Part shown: positions 51,857 through 62,036 of the stretch, piece after piece
Layout of the letters: each line of letters starts with the position of its first letter
Numbering within the stretch: position 1 is the stretch's first letter
Origin: Biomphalaria glabrata
Taxonomy: Eukaryota; Mollusca; Gastropoda; Planorbidae
Reading direction: 5' to 3'
NCBI RefSeq assembly: GCF_947242115.1
Contig: NC_074726.1
Coordinates: forward strand, 6,689,951-6,753,950
Length of the DNA: 64,000 bases
Position numbers and translations under genes: made by a program
The notes under the pieces: generated by a model
Told to the model about the DNA's origin: nothing
Seen by the model: only the letters and a program-made list of their open reading frames with translations
Database searches by the model: none

Positions 51857-52756
51857 TCAGTCATCGACTTTGTGTTTGACAACACTGTAGATCCAAGGGA
51901 CGAAACTTGTGATGTTTGTTACGAAAATGAGGTCATTGTGGAAGTCTTGGGTGCAATCCAACTGCCTGGGACTCGTCACGGCCACCACATGCCAAGAGAA
52001 CCCGTAGAAGCAGGAGACTGGGTGGCCACCTTTACCCTTGAGGCACCTCTCCTCGTATCTCAGCTCAGGAGACACGCAGGCGTGGCTTTCCACGTACATC
52101 GACGAGTTCTGCAGTGCGGCGTCGCAGATGTACGAGTCCTCAAAGTTCACCTTCCATTGAAACAGGTGGAGCCTCTCCGCCGAGGCGTAGCCGATCAAGT
52201 AGCACACCGTGTCCTTGTGCTCCAGGGCGATGTTCAACATGGGGAGGCAGACAGGGCGGATGTAGTCCTCCTCGTCCAGGCTGATCAGGGCGATGTCGTT
52301 CTTACCGTTGATCCGGTCGTACTCTTCGTGCAGGAAGAAAGTGCTGACGAAAACCGTGTCTCCGGTCAGGTTATAGTTCGGACGGCGAACTATCAAAAGG
52401 TTGGTCTTGATGCAGGAGGCCGAAGTGATGATCCAACGGGGAGACAGGTAGCTCCCAAAGCAGTTGTAATCAGATAAAAACCGAACGATCCATGGCCACA
52501 TGTTTTTACTCTGTTGGACGATATCCTCCATGGAAGTGACAGGGGTCACATGATCCATGTTACCGCATCGGGGGTAGATTTTCTGAGACACAACCAGGGC
52601 TTGGTCAATAATCCATTCCTTAGGCCTGGTGACTGTTTCGTCAAATCCAAACAACTTCTTGTAATCCTCATAGTAATTTGATTGCATGCTGTCTGGCGCC
52701 GGGATCAAAATATCACAATCAGGCTCGGGGTCCATAAAGTCTGTTGAGGACTGCAT
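51857..52756 (-). CDS. Protease homologue exon 2 (S1 domain)
   Basis: 900 nt including stop. The first codon is an ATG placed exactly after the acceptor tttgtcattttag, so it is probably an internal Met and not the true start: translation from it would give a protein without a signal peptide, unusual for this family. Cys at 14, 64, 99, 115, 170, 185, 211, 227, 238, 249 and 268; three NxS/T sites (129, 217, 281 by eye). Confidence 0.9.
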   Translation of the reverse strand: MQSSTDFMDPEPDCDILIPAPDSMQSNYYEDYKKLFGFDETVTRPKEWIIDQALVVSQKIYPRCGNMDHVTPVTSMEDIVQQSKNMWPWIVRFLSDYNCFGSYLSPRWIITSASCIKTNLLIVRRPNYNLTGDTVFVSTFFLHEEYDRINGKNDIALISLDEEDYIRPVCLPMLNIALEHKDTVCYLIGYASAERLHLFQWKVNFEDSYICDAALQNSSMYVESHACVSPELRYEERCLKGKGGHPVSCFYGFSWHVVAVTSPRQLDCTQDFHNDLIFVTNITSFVPWIYSVVKHKVDD

Positions 52757-54549
52757 CTAAAATGACAAACAAGTAGCATTTTTATTTAAATTTCATTAAG
52801 GAGTCTGCATTTTCTTTTTATCTCACTATTTGAAAATACATTTAACTCTTTCTCTCCTAACTGACGATATCAGCGTTGATTCCACCAGAATGTGGTAAAT
52901 AATTACGGAGAGAAAGAGTTAAAATAACATGTTTAAGTAAATATCCAAGGTTGTAAGATACAGCCTTTCAATCTAAAGAAAGCATAATTACGTCCTATGT
53001 ATATCTTTGTGTCAATCTACTCATGAATATTAATCAGAGAATTAAAATTCTACTGAGGCATTGGGTTTCCAGGCTGATTCCGACAAAACCTTCCATGTTC
53101 TAATGTAGCTCCCCTTTCAGACATTGTGATCTATAGAGCAAATGATGTAAAGATGTCGTAAGCTGAGTTAAGCATGCGAGACGACTCCAGGAAGCCAGAG
53201 TGTTAAGACGTGTTTTTACAAAGCTTTTATTAACTCACTATGTCTGTCTGCCCAAAAGTTTCTGCAAGTTTTTTCTCCACCACCCAATCTTGAAATTTTG
53301 CATAATTATTTCTTTTACCTCTTAATAACTAAAGAATGTTAAATTTTTTTTAAAAAAAGGAACTTTTTTTCCTGCCTATTTTCCCCCTTCACTCCAATAC
53401 AGAAACCTGGTTAAGCAAATGTATGGATCTACTACATTTTATACTATTCCAATGATAGGTCTTTTAGAGCTAGATTTAAACGAACTCTTGAATAATGTAA
53501 TGCCTACATGTGGAAATACTACGTTTAGTCTGTCCACATCAAATCTTTTCTCGTTCTAATGAAAGTATTAGCTCTCTGGCATAAACACATGATACATATG
53601 CAGAGGCTGAGAGGCCAAAACCGCTTGGTTACGTCTTGGACACCTAACAAGGGGCCTCGAGTTTGAATCCCGACTCGGGCAAAGCTTTACAAAAGTCAGG
53701 ACGAAACCTTCTCTCAGACACCCCCCTCCCGCCCACTGGTCCATAAAAGTGATTGGACCACAGTGCAATGAAAGATTTTCTATATAAAATCAAAGGACCT
53801 CATTCACCAATCGTAAACAAACAATATTTAGCCTCGTGATTCTCTATCTTTTCTATACAAATTACGATCTAATTTTTAATACTAATGGCTATCACGTGAC
53901 AGTTTTTTCCCCGTTGTTTTATCAATATTATCACGTGACTAAATGTTGTTTGTTTACGATTGGTGAATGAGGTTCATTACCAGGGGCGGACTGGCTATAT
54001 GGGCATTTGGGCAAATGCCCGGTGGGCCGTACCCTAATGGGCCGGTGGGGGTCACCAAAATGGCCGCATCAATGCCACTATGGCACACATAATATTGTTA
54101 GGCCTACAGTTTGTATAATATTCTCTTATAAAAAATGCCATCTGTGTGTCGTGTTTAAAAAAAAATTGTAATACTATTTTAATCTAACACATTTTCCGAA
54201 ATAATGTAATAGTCTACGAGTAGACTTCATCCTTTTAGGACCTACATACTCAGTGATTAGAAAGCAACTTAAGGCCTATATTTCTAATAAAAATAGATGT
54301 CACTGTATGCATGCTTCTAGATACATTATCAAACTTAACATAATGGCAGATAAACCTAGAATTAGATTCCCATTATATAATATAGAATTTGTATAGAAAT
54401 GCCGGGCCGATTTTGATACCCAGTCCGCCCCTGTTCATTACAAATGTAAAAACACCCAGTAACTTCCTGCCAATAGACTAACTATATTAAAGACATACCT
54501 TAACTAATAGCGTTATGAAGACAATGCCTCGGGATATGGAAGCAATCAT
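51857..54549 (-). CDS. Secreted trypsin-fold serine protease homologue (catalytically dead), 316 residues, two exons
   Basis: Exon 1 (54499-54549) encodes MIASISRGIVFITLLVK, a signal peptide. Exon 2 (51857-52756) carries the remaining 299 residues in the same phase; stop TGA 51857-51859. Residues below count from the exon 2 Met. An 85-residue N-terminal region with two Cys precedes the S1 fold: NMWPWIVRFL (usual YPWQVSL), CFGSYLSPRWIITSASC (usual CGGSLI...LTAAHC), NDIALI with Asp154 kept, and CLKGKGGHPVSC (usual CxGDSGGPLVC). So the His57 position is Ser114 and the Ser195 position is Gly243: it cannot be an ordinary protease. Such homologues act in animals as immune or matrix cofactors or binding proteins; the role here is unknown. 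The intron (52757-54498) holds five transposon remnants. The whole frame is open, so it looks like a kept gene and not a pseudogene. Confidence 0.85.
52842..52922. mobile_element. MITE family A, short copy with TTAA flanks
   Basis: TTAACTCTTTCTCTCC at the left, 'gacgatatcagcgttgattc', GGAGAGAAAGAGTTAA at the right. It lies 85 bp upstream of the exon 2 acceptor. Confidence 0.88.
52978..53085. mobile_element. Fold-back element arm (family of 35920-36375)
   Basis: 'aagcataattacgtcctatg', 'tgtgtcaatctactcatgaa', 'attgggtttccaggctgat' follow the arm order of 36290-36375. One arm only. Confidence 0.5.
53108..53345. repeat. SINE family 1 tail joined to a family D end
   Basis: 53108-53155 is the SINE tail on the minus strand (cccctttcagacattgtgat). 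At 53157 it switches to 'gtcgtaagctgagttaagca', the sequence flanking family D at 50740-50790 inverted, then 'tttacaaagcttttattaac' and 'cactatgtctgtctg', the family D end. Confidence 0.65.
53600..53800 (+). repeat. SINE family 3, plus-strand copy
   Basis: Head 'gaggctgagaggccaaaacc', B-box 'tcgagtttgaatcccgactc', then 'acaaaagtcaggacgaaacc', 'ctcccgcccactggtccat', 'agtgattggaccacagtgc' and 'attttctatataaaatc'. Confidence 0.85.
53981..54433. mobile_element. hAT-like MITE with a perfect 8-bp target duplication
   Basis: 453 bp; left terminus CAGGGGCGGACTGGCTATAT, right terminus the reverse complement of CAGGGGCGGACTGGGTATCA; flanked on both sides by ttcattac. Subterminal 'gcatttgggcaaatgcccgg' is itself a palindrome. 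A perfect duplication suggests a fairly recent insertion. It ends 65 bp from the signal-peptide exon of the protease homologue. Confidence 0.95.
54499..54549 (-). CDS. Protease homologue exon 1 (signal peptide)
   Basis: 51 nt from ATG (54547-54549) to donor AAG|gtatgtc: MIASISRGIVFITLLVK. Basic residue then a hydrophobic core, as in a signal peptide; phase 0 joins it cleanly to exon 2. An upstream out-of-frame ATG opens a short frame that ends within the intron. Supported by frame, donor and signal character only. Confidence 0.65.
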
Positions 54550-54877
54550 TTCTGAACACTGAATCCCTCATACATAAAGTATTCAATGTATATGTACGTT
54601 GTGTCAATTATTTCTAATGCTGTTCATGTTGAAACTACACGTGTAACTAAACTAAGCACAGAAAACAAGGTGGTTAATGACCAGACGGTGATACATTAGG
54701 TCATCAGAATCTGTCTGCAAGTCATTAGTGTCATTCTAGTTGAATGGTCAAACAGTTTGGTAGCTGAAAGAAGGGTGCTTGGTTCTAGCCTCAAACAACT
54801 AGTACAACTAAACCAATGTAGGCGAATTAATTAAATGCGATCTTTTTAGACCGACGCTAATAAAAGGTGGACAGCAT

Positions 54878-55130
54878 AGCAGAGGTGCCCCCCCCCTTTG
54901 TAAGCGCTATAAAGATAAACTCAGGCGCCATTTTGGCCCTCAATGGCATAGAAGAAAGTAGCTGGTAGCAGAAGGCCTCTAAAAGAGACAGTTGGAGAGC
55001 TCTAACGAAGGCCGCGGGACACATATTTGAGGCCAAGAGAAAGGCCCTTTCAGAAGACAGGCGCAGAAGACGTAAAGACAACTTAAATAGACCCCCCCCC
55101 CCGGTCGGACTACGGCTTTGTCTGCATTAC
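54878..55130 (+). mobile_element. LINE ORF2 C-terminal fragment (same family as 21866-22165)
   Basis: Reads in overlapping frames KRYKDKLRRHFGPQWHRRK and ALNGIEESSW, QKASKRDSWRALTKAAGHIF, EAKRKALSEDRRRRRKDNL, then a poly-C stretch and DYGFVC-like start of the terminal zinc finger. A frame change near 54955; truncated after the first finger Cys. Confidence 0.85.
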
Positions 55131-56504
55131 ATGTGAAAGAAATATGAATTTTATACATGTTTTTAGTTGTCTAAGTCCCTAACAAAACATGTATCAATAA
55201 AACATTCACCAATTAATTAATAAGTATTTTTTTTTAATTAATCATGTTTAATATCAGAGAGAAATAAGTCTTACGGTATTGAGATAGGCTATACGGTTGT
55301 AAATGTGCAGTTCTTTTCCTTATTTTAACTTTGTTTTTTTTTTTATAGTTTTTATTTTTTGCTTGTTTCATTATACAATCTATATATATAGGCTAATTCT
55401 CTTCTTCGCTCAAGAGTTTGGACGAGAAGAAGAAGTAAAGGAAAGATCACTGTTTTATTTCTGCGGATAGAGTTACACGAACTTTACGAGCCTTGCTTGT
55501 AGCGAAGTCATTCAGTGTATCTTGAAAATTTTATTTCCTACATAGATCACCCTCAATAGCAAGAATTAGCAAATGTTTCAATCTATCTACGAGAATTGTA
55601 GAACTAAAGTAATTCTTCATTAGTTTGAGGAGCTCCTGGTAAATCAGGTGCTCCACATAAGTTATAAAATGGTTTAATTTAATAATTTACACAAAGAATT
55701 AGCGCGGGCCCAAAAAGGGTGGGGCCCACTGCGGTCGGATAGGTTGCTGTGGCTTATGGCCGGCCCTGCAAAATAGCGGCGTACGCTACGCCGCCAGTCG
55801 ACTAGTATACATTAATTATCTAATGTTGAATGCCAAAATCGTGAAATTAACTTTGTATTTAAGTGTAGATCTAATGGTTTCAATGGCAAAACTTTTTAAA
55901 AGTTTCAAAATACCTATACATTATCTTACAAATTAGTTTCATATTCATGTATTTAAAGTTTGCATATAAGCAGCTTGAAATTTTCGCAATTTATGGCATA
56001 AACACCACGCCCACTAGGTTTATTCTATTAGCCAGAATCAAAATCTTCAATGTCCTTTTTTTTAAGTATTAGAGCAGGCATAATACTACAAAAAGTTGTG
56101 TAACATGTTCCCATGAGACATGTCCCAGTTCAGCCTTTCAATTTCAATATTGACATAGTTGCGCTATAAAATATCGGAATTATCCGATGTGACGTCATTC
56201 ATAGCTTTCCAAGACATTTTCCCTTACTGTTATTTGAAGTTGAACAACGCAAAAAAAAAAAAGCGGGGGGGGGGGGGGAGGGGGAAGAATGCGAGCGTAT
56301 ACATTGAATCTGGTCTTATGTTCAATTTATTTTGTACATCTTTTGAGTCTAGGTTGAGGAACGTTTTGAAATCAATGCTGACAAGCTGTGACTACATAAA
56401 GGCATTTATACCTAGGGATTTAATGCTTTATGTATTTTGAGCGAGTTGGTCTGAAAAAATTATAGTTTAAAAAAACAAAAAAACACGAAAAATACAGGCA
56501 GTGG
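55131..56504. other. Intergenic, nothing recognised
   Basis: AT-rich. It includes a fragment resembling CAGGGCC-type hAT ends near 55700-55770 ('gggcccaaaaagggtggggc', 'ggccggccctgc') and an A-run/G-run pair at 56251-56278. Confidence 0.45.
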
Positions 56505-56730
56505 CGTCGCCAAAGGCTCGGATGGAAGATGTGGGCCGCACCGAGTGTCAACTGTCACGGGCTGACACCGGAGTGATTGTTTTCAATGAAAATAAATAAA
56601 AGAAAGACATTTTATTTGACAAAGTTGATTTTAGGATCTGATGATTTCATTAAAAAAGGGAAAAAGGGGGGGGGGTGAAATTAGCTAATTGCACCAGGTG
56701 ACACGAACCTTAAAGACAGACACCTCTGCA
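56505..56730. mobile_element. Diverged hAT-like MITE
   Basis: 'cagtggcgtcgccaaaggct', 'gtgggccgcaccgagtgtca', 'gctgacaccggagtgat' at the left; 'gcaccaggtgacacgaacc' and 'cacctctgcacagtg' at the right. It resembles CAGTGGCGT-type elements; boundaries are uncertain. Confidence 0.45.
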
Positions 56731-56802
56731 CAGTGATCTAAAACTTTTTTTTTGAAGGTTAAAAGTGCCATAGTTATAAGACAGATATAACACTTAACAA
56801 CT

Positions 56803-56905
56803 TTAACCCTTAAAACGCGTGTGCTAGTTTAGCTTCTAAACATCATAACTGTAATTCCATTTTGTATGCACTCACTGTAAAACAGTTCAGCACTTAAAGG
56901 GTTAA
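56803..56905. mobile_element. MITE family B, best copy
   Basis: TTAACCCTTAAAACGC at the left, 'agcttctaaacatcataac', 'gcactcactgtaaaacag', CACTTAAAGGGTTAA at the right, TTAA at both ends. Confidence 0.85.
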
Positions 56906-57090
56906 GTTGGCCTTGCAGACTTATTTCACACACAAACAAACACACACACACGCCTTTCTCCCTTGTAAAGTGAAGCCCAAACCAAACAGAAACACAGCAA
57001 CAAGAGGTTTGAGTCTGTTCAGCTCTTGTCACAAGCATTTTAACTTTTTACTTTTTGACTATCAGAATTACTTTTGTTGTTTCACTCCAG

Positions 57091-57133
57091 CTCGAGCTAG
57101 GAATACCATCTTCAAGAAGCGCAAGATGGGCAG
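57091..57133 (+). CDS. Possible small exon of an unidentified gene
   Basis: 43 nt between a strong acceptor (ttgttgtttcactccag) and donor gtaattc; one frame reads RARNTIFKKRKMG. Richer in G+C than its surroundings. No neighbouring exon or homologue was recognised. It may be chance. Confidence 0.2.
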
Positions 57134-57329
57134 GTAATTCATTTATAAGATAATTGTATAATGAAACAATAAAAAAAAAACTTAAAAAACACAACGCTTA
57201 AATAAGGAAAAGAACTTCACGTTTACAGCCATATATCTTAATTCCATACGACTTGTTTACCTTTTATATTAAACAAAATTAATTTTAAAAATTTACCACT
57301 AATTAATTAATTGGCCAATGTTTAATTGA

Positions 57330-57480
57330 TACATGTCTCGTTAGGGACAATGAATAATTATGCAAAGATTCATCTTGATCCGAGAATGGGAAGAGGAGAA
57401 AGAACGTGTACAAAATTTAAATTTGTACCAGACAGACAAACAGACAAACAGACAGTTAACATAAGCTTTGTAAAAAGAGC
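57330..57480. mobile_element. Family D element, one end
   Basis: 'attcatcttgatccgagaat', 'agacagacaaacagacaaac', 'ataagctttgtaaaaa'; the other terminus is not found. Confidence 0.6.
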
Positions 57481-57639
57481 TTCATCGCTTAAGTCCATGA
57501 GATATTAATTCACAGACCAGTTTTTAATGTGGCCTTGTATGAAGTGTAGAGATGCTTTTTGTAGCGTTTTATATTTGAGATGGGTCGTGTAGTTTTAACA
57601 TATTGTAGTCCGATGTGTATCTGAATGTCATAAACGCTT

Positions 57640-58065
57640 TTTTTCTTTTTGGTATTTCTTCTTCTTCTTTCTCATTGTTATGTTGGAGTGTTCAGATGAC
57701 TAGACCGATACATGAGATGAACTGTGCAGTGGTTTCCAAATCAGGGAGCTCTCCATATAGTTTTCTTTCTATTGGGGTGGTTTGGGGCCAGTGTCTTATG
57801 CGGGCCTCTTGGTAAAGAGAGCAGTTTTGGAGGACGTGGTCGGCATTCTCTGGTGATACTCCTCATTTCACTGGTTCCAATTTTGAGCTTCCGGTACATG
57901 TGTTGTCGCATTTTGTTGTGTCCGGTCCTGAGTCGAAAGATTAGACGTTGGTCTTGTCGGGATAGCTTATAATAAGCGTCATCTTTCTTGTGATTTGGAT
58001 GAGAGCTCGTCCATTTCTCATTTATTTTATTTTCAATTAATTTCTTCAATTCTTCTGTCATAAAC
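57640..58065 (-). mobile_element. LINE C-terminal fragment with an intact 106-codon frame
   Basis: The minus-strand frame 58061-57741 reads MTEELKKLIENKINEKWTSS, YYKLSRQDQRLIFRLRTGHN, KMRQHMYRKLKIGTSEM. The order L.R..Q..IFRLRTGHN..R.HMY.K..IG matches the region downstream of RNase H in I/Jockey-like LINEs of molluscs and insects, where a Cys-rich end should follow. A related copy is at 31490-31925. Confidence 0.8.
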
Positions 58066-58244
58066 GCTTTTTTTTTCTTTTTGGTATTGCATTTTCAGAA
58101 AGATAAACTACAAATTACCGCAGAGAAAGTAGAGGGCTGCAATAAGAATTCATCAAGTTACCTCAGCGTTCGGGACATTCAATTAATTTTACCATCAATC
58201 TAAAATAGCATTGATGACTCTAGGTCTTAAAGCCCAAGTTCCAC

Positions 58245-58375
58245 TGTGTCCTTTGAAAACCAGTGACTTGGCGGAGTATAAGTCATTGGTTAATATGCAT
58301 GACTAAATGCAACACGTACGACGTAATCATCTTTTTTTTTTTGAAGTAACGTCTGTATACTATAAGATAAGATAA
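58245..58375. mobile_element. Fold-back element arm (family of 35920-36375)
   Basis: 'gaaaaccagtgacttggcgg', 'agtcattggttaatatgcat', 'acgtacgacgtaatcatc', 'gaagtaacgtctgtatac', like 38180-38300. Confidence 0.65.
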
Positions 58376-58436
58376 AATGTTGGTGCACTATGTCCAGAGA
58401 TTATTGTTCTCGTTACTCAAGTGTAGCTTTTTCGAG

Positions 58437-58768
<332 letters not shown>

Positions 58769-59499
58769 GTCCACACATTGCAGAGGCGTTGTTGTAAGTT
58801 GTGAGGTCACATGGTGATTTCCATTAAATCTAAGCTCTTCAACTCAAATTAGATTATTCTAATTATGTAAAAAGTTATTTTTATGTGATGAATACTTTAT
58901 CTATTTAATAATTAGCCACGCCCCTTCCCGTGTTCAGGAAATCAATGGTAAAAAAAAATATCGGGCGGAAATTGTATTTGAACCCATCTTTATCAGGTCC
59001 TCTATGGCCCCCCATTTCCGCCTGCTGCTTGGTCCAGTATTTCAGACTTAAAAATACACAATTTCCTGGAAAACATATTACATGTAAACCAAGAAACATC
59101 TTGCTGCGTGTGCTGTCACCATTGTGTCGATGTTCGTCGTCTGTGTGCGTATGTGTGTTTGATGTATAGAACTCTATGTGTGCGTAGGTAGGTGTGTACA
59201 GATCTAGTTGTTATATTGCAGCCTTTATCAGGACTATAAACTGAGTCAACCTTGAGAATAGACAGTGAAGGTTTGATTATAATGCATAGCTTATAAATGT
59301 GTAATATTTATTGCACTGGTATATATCGATCTATAGGCCTACCTCACTCTGTTGTTGTTTTTTCTTGCTATTTTGGAAGGATACGTTTATGGTAGAAGTT
59401 TGAATTGGGATTCTATATACCTTTTTTAATAGGTTTGTAAATTTTTTTTTTACATAGGCCTTATAGCCTACAGAAACAATAGTAAATCACTGAGCTTAG
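58769..59499. other. Intergenic, nothing recognised
   Basis: AT-rich, with a short TGTGTG-rich patch near 59130-59200. Confidence 0.5.
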
Positions 59500-59816
59500 T
59501 TTTTACAAAGCTTATATCAACTCATACACGTTATTCCTCCCGCACCTTTTCTCGGATCAAGATGAGATTTTGAACAATTATTCATTGACATAGACAAGAT
59601 ATTAATCAATAAAAAAAATTAAGCTATTAGTAAATTAATTACTGGTAATTATTTATTTGTTTGAAACCAACAAGGGAAATCATCGATCCCCAGTATTCAC
59701 ATTTCTGGCTAAATATGTAGGGTTTGGTCACTTCAGATAATTGTACTCGTTAATTCTGCCGCACCCATTCAGACAGACAGACAGACAGAGTGAGTTGATA
59801 TAAGCTTTGTAAAAAA
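59500..59816. mobile_element. TIR element family D, both ends present
   Basis: Left end TTTTTACAAAGCTTATATCA then aactca; right end (gaca)n gagtgagttgat then ATAAGCTTTGTAAAAA. About 25 bp of near-perfect inverted termini; ~317 bp. The right end carries a GACA tetranucleotide run just inside the terminus, as do the other copies. Confidence 0.8.
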
Positions 59817-59989
59817 AAAAGTGTTTTTTGAGAAGAACCATAGTCGTTACGGCTGAATGAGACCAACAATGTGTGAGTCGCCATGGATTGTTATTTTTAT
59901 TGTTATTTATTTTTATTGTTATTTTTATTGTTATTTTTGTGGCTTGTTTTCTATCTTTTTTTTCCACGTTGGGTACGGGCGCTGGACTG
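59817..59989. other. Short T-rich intergenic stretch
   Basis: Contains a small direct repeat of 'attgttatttttattgtta'. No gene. Confidence 0.6.
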
Positions 59990-60315
59990 TCTTCTCGAAG
60001 ATCCCAGGGCCCAATTTAATGGTTTTTGACGAAGCCCTGCTTCTATTTTTTTTTTTCAAAAGCAACTGTTACTGTTAATAAGAGCCTTACATTTACATTT
60101 GTTATACAATATACATAGGAAGCAACTTAAACGCAATAGGTGACAGTGGGTTAATTAAAGTGACGTCATTCGCATGATACACCAAAGTATGTTAACCCTT
60201 TAAGTCCCACATCTTCAAAAGCCTGCGACAAGAACCATGACCGATAGTGATACGCTTAATATAAATTGCAAGGCCTCTGCCAGTCGCGGAGCAATCGGCC
60301 TAAATCCGGCCCTAG
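59990..60315. mobile_element. hAT-like MITE, second family, other copy
   Basis: 'gatcccagggcccaatttaa' and 'gacgaagccctgc' at the left; 'caataggtgacagtggg', 'cctttaagtcccacatcttc', 'cctaaatccggccctag' at the right, parallel to 34207-34497. The left end is uncertain. Confidence 0.6.
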
Positions 60316-60667
60316 TTGCTTTCGTATTTAAATAGGCTGCAATAGGCGTGTGAGGATAGTTAGTAATGGTTAAACACTAGAAAATATCAATACTCTCCAT
60401 CGCCGACAGCAAAATGCGCTCCACAGGTTAAGAAAAGTTGATTTAGACCTTAAAACGTATGAATATGTGTAAGACATATAGCAGAATGAAATGTATTAAT
60501 TATAATTGTTAGTGGTAAGATAATGTACTAAAAGTGTTCTTTTCTCCGAAAATGCGTAGATTCTATAGCACTTAGTTTAGACTGTTTTTTTTCTTAGAAA
60601 ATTGTCTTTATTGATTTAAATATCAAGATAGATGTGTACTATGTCGCGCAAGGTTAAAACGCGTGCA
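60316..60667. other. Intergenic, nothing recognised
   Basis: No supported feature. Confidence 0.5.
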
Positions 60668-61090
60668 TGTGTATGTACAGCGTGTGTGTGTGTACTAGTG
60701 TATTGTGTGTTATGAGTCTGTAGGCTAGCGGTGTTTATCTTATCTTTACATGATAGACAGTTATAAAAAAAAAGTTATCTTCTTCAATTTAAAAGATAAC
60801 ACACATAAGAATAACACTAACCTACAGACTCATAACACACTCATGACGTTCTGTGAGACTTGTAATGTTGTGTGTGTTATGAGTGTGTAGGCTAATGTTG
60901 TGTATTATGAGTGTGTAGGCTAGTGTTGTGTTATGAGTGTGTAGGCTAATGTAGTGTGTGTTATGAGTGTTTAGGCTAATGTTGTGTGTTACGAGAGTGT
61001 AGGCTAGGTGTGTGTTATGCGTGTGTATTCTAGTGTTGTGTGTTATGAGTGTGTAGGTTAGAGTTGTGTGCTATAAATGTGGGGACTAGT
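60668..61090 (+). repeat. GT-rich minisatellite with one inverted unit
   Basis: Units like gtgtgttatgagtgtgtagg followed by ctaatgtt, ~30 bp each, about ten copies. One segment at 60815-60842 (cctacagactcataacacac) is inverted relative to 60703-60725, and the AT-rich sequence between them forms a loop. Confidence 0.85.
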
Positions 61091-61128
61091 ACTGCTATGT
61101 ATGTGTTATTAGTTTGTGAGACAGAAAT

Positions 61129-61480
61129 GTGTATATGTTATAATAGTGTGTGCTACGGGTTGGTCTAGTAAGGTAATTAGATTCTGATGTATACAAAAAT
61201 GGTTCTATTGTTGTATTTCAAACCAAAGTGGTACAACTAATTGTTTATATACACAAACTATAAATCAACAAAATAAGTCTAAATACACATATTGTGTAAG
61301 AAATGTGTATATGTTATGATAGTGTGTGCTATGGGTTGGCCTAGTAAGGTCATTAGATTCTGATGTATACAAAAATGGTTCTATTGTTCTATTTCAAACC
61401 AAAGTGGTACAACCAATTGTTTATATACACAAACTAAATCAACAAAAAAAAAAAAGTCTAAATACACATATTACCTAACA
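61129..61480 (+). repeat. 176-bp tandem duplication
   Basis: 'gtgtatatgttat' starts at 61129 and 61305. The two copies share 'attctgatgtatacaaaaat', 'ggttctattgtt', 'accaaagtggtacaac', 'ctaaatacacatatt' with only a handful of differences. Confidence 0.92.
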
Positions 61481-61854
61481 AAAAACCCTCTATCCCTGAT
61501 AAGAATAGTTTCTAAATTTCTTTACCAAAGCATTTTATAGTTTTTTTTTGGAACTGAACCTTTTGTTAATTTGGAGAGTCATAGAAAGTCTAACACTATA
61601 TCTTTATATAAACTCTGCCATCAGGCATAAGCATCGCTCAGATGTTGACAACTACTGATAAACAAAATCCTTTAAGAAACTGATCTTCTAACGCTATGAA
61701 CGTCAAGATAAAAAAAAGAACGTAGGCCTATCTGCAGGTATTGCGTTGATGGAGTCAAAATCAATCAACAAGAAATAGAATTCATTGTGAAAACTCATTT
61801 GATCCCCACTAAAAACATTACATACGAAATACAAATGGACAAGTAAAAGTATAG

Positions 61855-62036
61855 TTCCCCTTTCAGACCTTGCGATCTATAGGGCAGATAATGTCATGTT
61901 TCTTTGGCCAACGGTTAACGAGCAGGGTATCATGTGGCGAGCACAACGACCAACAGCCTTTACTTTCCCCAGCTAAAGTCAGTTACTCATTAGAGTTGGG
62001 TGGACTCAGGGGTGCCCTAGGATTCCGAAATTCCCC
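61855..62036 (-). repeat. SINE family 1, head missing, joined to a LINE end
   Basis: Minus-strand tail and body from 'cccctttcagaccttgcgat' to 'ctaggattccgaaattcc', then the sequence changes at once into LINE coding sequence at 62037. Confidence 0.85.

Noticed and set aside
51854-52477. 207-codon open frame on the plus strand
   Set aside because: Antisense shadow of the protease-homologue exon; no recognisable domain, while the opposite frame has a clear S1 fold.
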